In this document: positions 59,860 through 64,000 of the stretch, one piece after another
How the letters are laid out: every line of letters begins with the position of its first letter
How positions within the stretch are numbered: position 1 is the stretch's first letter
DNA from: Helicobacteraceae bacterium
Lineage (GTDB): Bacteria; Campylobacterota; Campylobacteria; Campylobacterales; Sulfurimonadaceae
Length of the DNA: 64,000 nt
Direction of reading: 5' to 3'
NCBI GenBank assembly: GCA_021163845.1
Contig: JAGGTH010000033.1
Coordinates: forward strand, 1 to 64,000
Notes under the pieces: model-generated
What the model was told of the DNA's origin: nothing
What the model saw: the letters and a program-made list of their open reading frames with translations, nothing else
Database searches by the model: none
Made by a program: the position numbers and the translations under genes

Positions 59860-61094
59860 AAAAAGCATTTTATAGTGGTATCTTAGTAACTCTTTTGAGT
59901 ATTGTGCTCAATTTTTCCTTTAAGGTACTTGCAGCAAATCTCATAGAAAAAGCATCGCTTACCCTCTATTTTACCGCCATAGATATCTTTACACTTACAC
60001 TTTTGATCTTAGTTGGATTTCGCTCCTCTATGGTAGTTGCTTTTTCTCAGTTTAAAAACGATCAGATGATCATCAATATCTTTCGGGGTGTGATCGTGGT
60101 GGTGGTTTTGGCCGTTTGGGCTTTTGTGGTTCCATTTTTAAAGCACAAAATAGGTGTTGAGATCCATTATTGGTATCTTGTCGCTACCGTATTAGCTCTG
60201 AGTCTTTCTTTGTATTTTTCCAATATCATAGCGATGTATCGACTCTATCATATCATTAATGCCGTCACACTCTTAGAGCCATTTTTGATCCTCTTATGGT
60301 TTATGATCGCTTTTTTTGCCTTTTCACTTGATGGTGTACAACCTCTTTTTATTGCCACTATCATGAGCTCTTTTGGGGTGAGTATGTTTGTATATATGAT
60401 GAGCAAGCGCTACTATGCAGCGGTTTCTTTAAAGCGACCAGATTTTGATGAAAAAGCGATTAGATTCTTAAAAAACTCTGTCATCTCGACCATTGAATTT
60501 GGCTCTGGGATCGTATTGCTTTATATGGTGGTCTTTTTGATGCTCCACTATTTTAGCATTGATGAACTGGGTGACTTTCAGGTGGTGACCAAGCCGATCT
60601 TCTCTTATATGTTAATGCTTTTTGTTTTCCCTATTTTCCGTTTTGTGCTTCCTGAACTCTCTAAGCTCATTAGTGAAAAAAATATAGAGGAGATCCGATC
60701 TTTAAAGGTGTGGATACTTCGTTATGCATTTATTGTAAGTGGAGTTTTTTTGGTACTTACTCTTCTTTTTATTGAGGATATGATAGGGATACTTTTTCCA
60801 AGTGAATATGCGGGCGCTTCATTGATGTTAAAGCACCTGGCATTTTTCTTTATCTTTTTGATCCTCAATGCCTATCAGATCGCTTTTATTAAAGCAAGTG
60901 GGGCTTTTATGAGTGCTTTGCTTATTAGACTTTTGGGAATAGTTGTTCTTATAAGTACATTTTATATTATCTATTACTTTTATTCACAAAGTGAAATATC
61001 TGTGATTATCTCCCTCGTATTTAGCTACTTTGTGATGTTTATTGTCTCCTATTTTGTAGAGCGAAAGATCTTCTTATCTTTGAAAGCTTTGTAG
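59856..61094 (+). CDS. Polysaccharide-biosynthesis/MOP flippase-like membrane protein
   Basis: Multi-TM, Wzx-like pattern 'IEDMIGILFPSEYAGASLMLKHLAFFFIFLILNAYQIAFIKASGAF'. Confidence 0.75.
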   Translation: MKKAFYSGILVTLLSIVLNFSFKVLAANLIEKASLTLYFTAIDIFTLTLLILVGFRSSMVVAFSQFKNDQMIINIFRGVIVVVVLAVWAFVVPFLKHKIGVEIHYWYLVATVLALSLSLYFSNIIAMYRLYHIINAVTLLEPFLILLWFMIAFFAFSLDGVQPLFIATIMSSFGVSMFVYMMSKRYYAAVSLKRPDFDEKAIRFLKNSVISTIEFGSGIVLLYMVVFLMLHYFSIDELGDFQVVTKPIFSYMLMLFVFPIFRFVLPELSKLISEKNIEEIRSLKVWILRYAFIVSGVFLVLTLLFIEDMIGILFPSEYAGASLMLKHLAFFFIFLILNAYQIAFIKASGAFMSALLIRLLGIVVLISTFYIIYYFYSQSEISVIISLVFSYFVMFIVSYFVERKIFLSLKAL

Positions 61095-62072
61095 AGCTCC
61101 TATATAAGAGTTTCTCTCATAGACATCAGGATTGCTTGTGTGTGCAAGTGAGATACTTCCTCGCATTTGATCGGTGGAACTATACTCTTTTTCCTCCATC
61201 CAAGTAAGCATCTGTTTTAAAATATGCTCTATCTCTTGTTCCCCTTTTTGGAGTAATACAGAGGTAAATGAACACACATCCGCACCACTCATAAGTGCTT
61301 TGAGTAGATCCAAACCACTATGGATCCCTGTATTTGCACAGATATCTACTTCGAGTTTGTTATATAAAATAGCACACCATCGCAGGGTTTCACTTTTATC
61401 TTTTGAAGAGGTGATATTGGCTTTGTGCAGTGGAATGAGCTTTTCTAGGTCAATATCTACCTCCACAGGATTATCAAAGAGGGTGAGTCCACTCACTCCT
61501 GCCTCTACAAACTTTTTTGCCATATGTGCAGGAGCGCTAAAATAAGGATTCATCTTTAGATTGAGCGGGATGGAGATATGCTCTTTGAGATCTCTAAGTG
61601 TTTTGAGATACAACTCTTCAACCTGCGAAGAATCGAGTGAGAGGGATGTTGGGATGTAAGTGATATTGAGTTCAAGGGCATCGGCGCCAGCTTCTTGGAG
61701 TTTACGTCCATATTTGATCCAACCCCCACTGCTTACCCCATTGAGGCTTGCAATGATAGGGATATCGACACTCTCTTTGATACGGCGGATCTCTTCAAGA
61801 TAGTCATCAGCCTCTATATTTGTAAAGTCAATATCACTTGGCAGATAATCGAGTGCTTCTGCATAGGAGTGGTTAGAGTTGTGTAGAAAATGATCGAGTT
61901 GGTGTTGTTCGTGGTTGATCTGCTCTTCAAACAAGGAGTGCATTACTACAGCTCCAATGCCATAATCTTCGAGTTTTTTGATACTGCCGAGCTCTTTTGT
62001 AAGTGGTGAAGCAGACGCGATAAGTGGATTTTTGAGTGTATGTCCAAGATATTGTGTTGTGAGGTCTATCAT
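61074..62072 (-). CDS. Dihydroorotate dehydrogenase-like protein
   Basis: 'MIDLTTQYLGHTLKNPLIASASPLTKELGSIKKLEDYGIGAVVMHSLFEEQI'; start moved from 62234 to 62072. Confidence 0.88.
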   Translation of the reverse strand: MIDLTTQYLGHTLKNPLIASASPLTKELGSIKKLEDYGIGAVVMHSLFEEQINHEQHQLDHFLHNSNHSYAEALDYLPSDIDFTNIEADDYLEEIRRIKESVDIPIIASLNGVSSGGWIKYGRKLQEAGADALELNITYIPTSLSLDSSQVEELYLKTLRDLKEHISIPLNLKMNPYFSAPAHMAKKFVEAGVSGLTLFDNPVEVDIDLEKLIPLHKANITSSKDKSETLRWCAILYNKLEVDICANTGIHSGLDLLKALMSGADVCSFTSVLLQKGEQEIEHILKQMLTWMEEKEYSSTDQMRGSISLAHTSNPDVYERNSYIGALQSFQR

Positions 62073-62073
62073 T

Positions 62074-64000
62074 TTATTCTCCTGCTTCATTGAATTGATT
62101 TTGAAGTGTCGTGTATCTTTTATAGAGATTTTTAGCTGTATAGCGTGCTGTAGTGAGATACTCTTTGGCCGCTTCTTTATCCATTTTCTCCACCATATTA
62201 AAGCGTGTCTCTCCATACATGAACTCTTTGACATCTATACTAGGCTCTTTATAATCTAAGATCATTGGGTTTTTCCCATCGCTAGCGAGTGTTGGATTAA
62301 AGCGAAAAATAGGCCAAAGACCACTTTTAACCGCTTTTTGTTGTTGCTCCATCCCATAACGTAGATCATAGCCGTGTGCCACACAATGAGAGTACGCGAT
62401 AATCAGTGAAGGACCATCATACGCTTCGGCTTCTACAAAGGCTTTGAGTGTCGCTTTGTCATTGGCTCCAAGGCTTACTTTTGCGACATAGACATGTTCA
62501 TAGTTGATCGCCATGGATGCGAGATCTTTTGGCATAGCAGCTTTTCCACCTGCTGCAAATTTTGCTACGGCACCTGTCATGGTTGCTTTAGATTGTTGTC
62601 CGCCCGTGTTGGAATAGACCTGTGTGTCTAGAACCAAGATATTAACATTCTTTCCACTGGCAAGTACATGATCGAGTCCACCATAACCGATATCATACGC
62701 CCAACCATCTCCACCGATGATCCAGATAGATTTTTTGACAAGATATTCTACACATCCAAGGAGCTCTTGAGCCTCTCTTTGTTTCATATCTTGCAGGAGA
62801 GTTTGGAGTTTTTCTACACGCGCTCTTTGTGCGCTGATCTCTTTTTCCTCTGTTTGTTTGGCTGAGAGTATTTTCCCTACCAAAGTGCTATCAAGATGGG
62901 GCGAGAGTCTCTCAAGCAGATCGCGTGCTTTGTTGGTGTGATTATCCACAGCGAGGCGAAAACCTAGACCAAACTCGGCATTATCCTCAAAAAGAGAATT
63001 TGACCACGCTGGACCTCTGCCTTGTGCATTTTTCTTCCAAGGGGTGGTTGGAAGATTCCCCCCATAAATAGAGCTACATCCCGTAGCATTTGCCACAAGC
63101 ATTCGATCACCAAAGAGTTGTGAAGCGAGCTTAATATAAGGGGTTTCTCCACATCCAGGGCAGGCTCCACTAAACTCAAAGAGTGGTTCTAAAAACTGCG
63201 CCTCTTGAACTTTTGTGTGATCGAGTCTTTCCCTATCTACATAAGGAAGGGATGTGAAAAAATTCCAAAGCTCGATCCCCTCTTCGCGTAGAGGAAGTTG
63301 TGGCTGCATATTGATTGCTTTGAGATTGGTTTGTGATTTGTTTTTTGCGGGACACACCTCTACACATAGCGCACATCCCGTACAATCCTCAACAGCTACA
63401 GAGATATTGAAAAACTCATCTTCACCAAAAAGGGAACCTTTGGCTTTTCTATATTGAAAATTTTCAGGCGCACCCTCCAAAAAAGAGCTATCAAAAACCT
63501 TAGAGCGGATAACAGAATGGGGGCAAACACTTACACATTTATTGCACGCGATACATACTTCACTATCCCACACAGGTACTTCATGAGCGATATTTCGTTT
63601 TTCATATTGGCTTGTTCCTGTTGGCCATGTTCCATCATTTGGTAAGGCTGAGACAGGGATACTATCGCCTTTATACTCTGTGATCCGTGCAATCACCTCT
63701 TTGGCAAAACTATCGAGATCCCCTTTAAGTGCGGTGCGGAGTTCTTGAGTGCTAGAGATTGTGCGAGGAACTTCTACCTCGTAGAGGTTTTCTAAGGTAT
63801 TATCCACCGCAGCAAAGTTCATCGCTACGATCTGATCCCCTTTGGCACCATAGGTCTTTTGGATCGAGTCTTTGATCTTTTTGATCGCTTCATCTTGAGG
63901 GAGTATCCCACTAATAGCAAAAAAACATGTTTGCATGATGGTGTTGATGCGTGAGCCCATTTTACTTTTTTTGGCAACACTATAGGCATCAATCGCGTAA
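62074..64000 (-). CDS. nifJ: Pyruvate:ferredoxin (flavodoxin) oxidoreductase, C-terminal part, truncated by window
   Basis: 'CIACNKCVSVCPHSVIRSKVF', 'CTGCALCVEVCPAKNKSQ', 'FSGACPGCGETPYIKLASQLFGDRM', 'GGDGWAYDIGYGGLDHVLASG'; frame stays open past 63960 (YAIDAYSVAKKSK). Confidence 0.96.
   Translation of the reverse strand, partial: YAIDAYSVAKKSKMGSRINTIMQTCFFAISGILPQDEAIKKIKDSIQKTYGAKGDQIVAMNFAAVDNTLENLYEVEVPRTISSTQELRTALKGDLDSFAKEVIARITEYKGDSIPVSALPNDGTWPTGTSQYEKRNIAHEVPVWDSEVCIACNKCVSVCPHSVIRSKVFDSSFLEGAPENFQYRKAKGSLFGEDEFFNISVAVEDCTGCALCVEVCPAKNKSQTNLKAINMQPQLPLREEGIELWNFFTSLPYVDRERLDHTKVQEAQFLEPLFEFSGACPGCGETPYIKLASQLFGDRMLVANATGCSSIYGGNLPTTPWKKNAQGRGPAWSNSLFEDNAEFGLGFRLAVDNHTNKARDLLERLSPHLDSTLVGKILSAKQTEEKEISAQRARVEKLQTLLQDMKQREAQELLGCVEYLVKKSIWIIGGDGWAYDIGYGGLDHVLASGKNVNILVLDTQVYSNTGGQQSKATMTGAVAKFAAGGKAAMPKDLASMAINYEHVYVAKVSLGANDKATLKAFVEAEAYDGPSLIIAYSHCVAHGYDLRYGMEQQQKAVKSGLWPIFRFNPTLASDGKNPMILDYKEPSIDVKEFMYGETRFNMVEKMDKEAAKEYLTTARYTAKNLYKRYTTLQNQFNEAGE

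Noticed and set aside
1-64000. CRISPR array, tRNA/rRNA, prophage or transposon
   Set aside because: No regularly spaced direct repeats, cloverleaf-like sequences, rRNA segments, or transposase/integrase/phage structural proteins recognised by reading; a tRNAscan/CRISPR finder run would settle it

Overview
64-kb chromosomal window from a Campylobacterota (epsilonproteobacterial) genome. This assignment rests on gene content and family resemblance only (DUF1882, the CvpA-Fur-LysS-GlyA block, class II DAHP synthase, PutA/PutP); I could not run a taxonomic search. It is densely coded with many overlapping genes and frequent TTG starts. No rRNA, tRNA, CRISPR array, transposase or integrase was recognised. 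Main blocks: an AT-rich HEPN-like gene; a tandem-NosL/ABC operon; ftsZ-ftsA; bioA; several c-di-GMP enzymes, two of them paired with periplasmic or outer-membrane genes; an SSS symporter with a sub-60-aa partner ORF missing from the ORF track; dnaJ, mltA, recR, pldA; a complete bidirectional-type [NiFe] hydrogenase cluster (hoxEFUYH plus protease); aroE, trpE, glyA, lysS, fur, cvpA, aroG; a two-gene encapsulin nanocompartment (EncFtn-type ferritin plus shell) bounded by terminator hairpins; a four-gene retropepsin-like protease/RimK/aspartoacylase/glutaminase operon; putA-putP; htpG; and a nifJ-type PFOR cut by the window edge. The most novel-looking item is a 57-aa Trp/Gly repeat peptide at 48119..48292 (-). 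It has a consensus -10, a GGAGGT Shine-Dalgarno and TAA-ATG coupling to an NTF2/SnoaL-like gene, and is hidden inside a mis-started ORF call.
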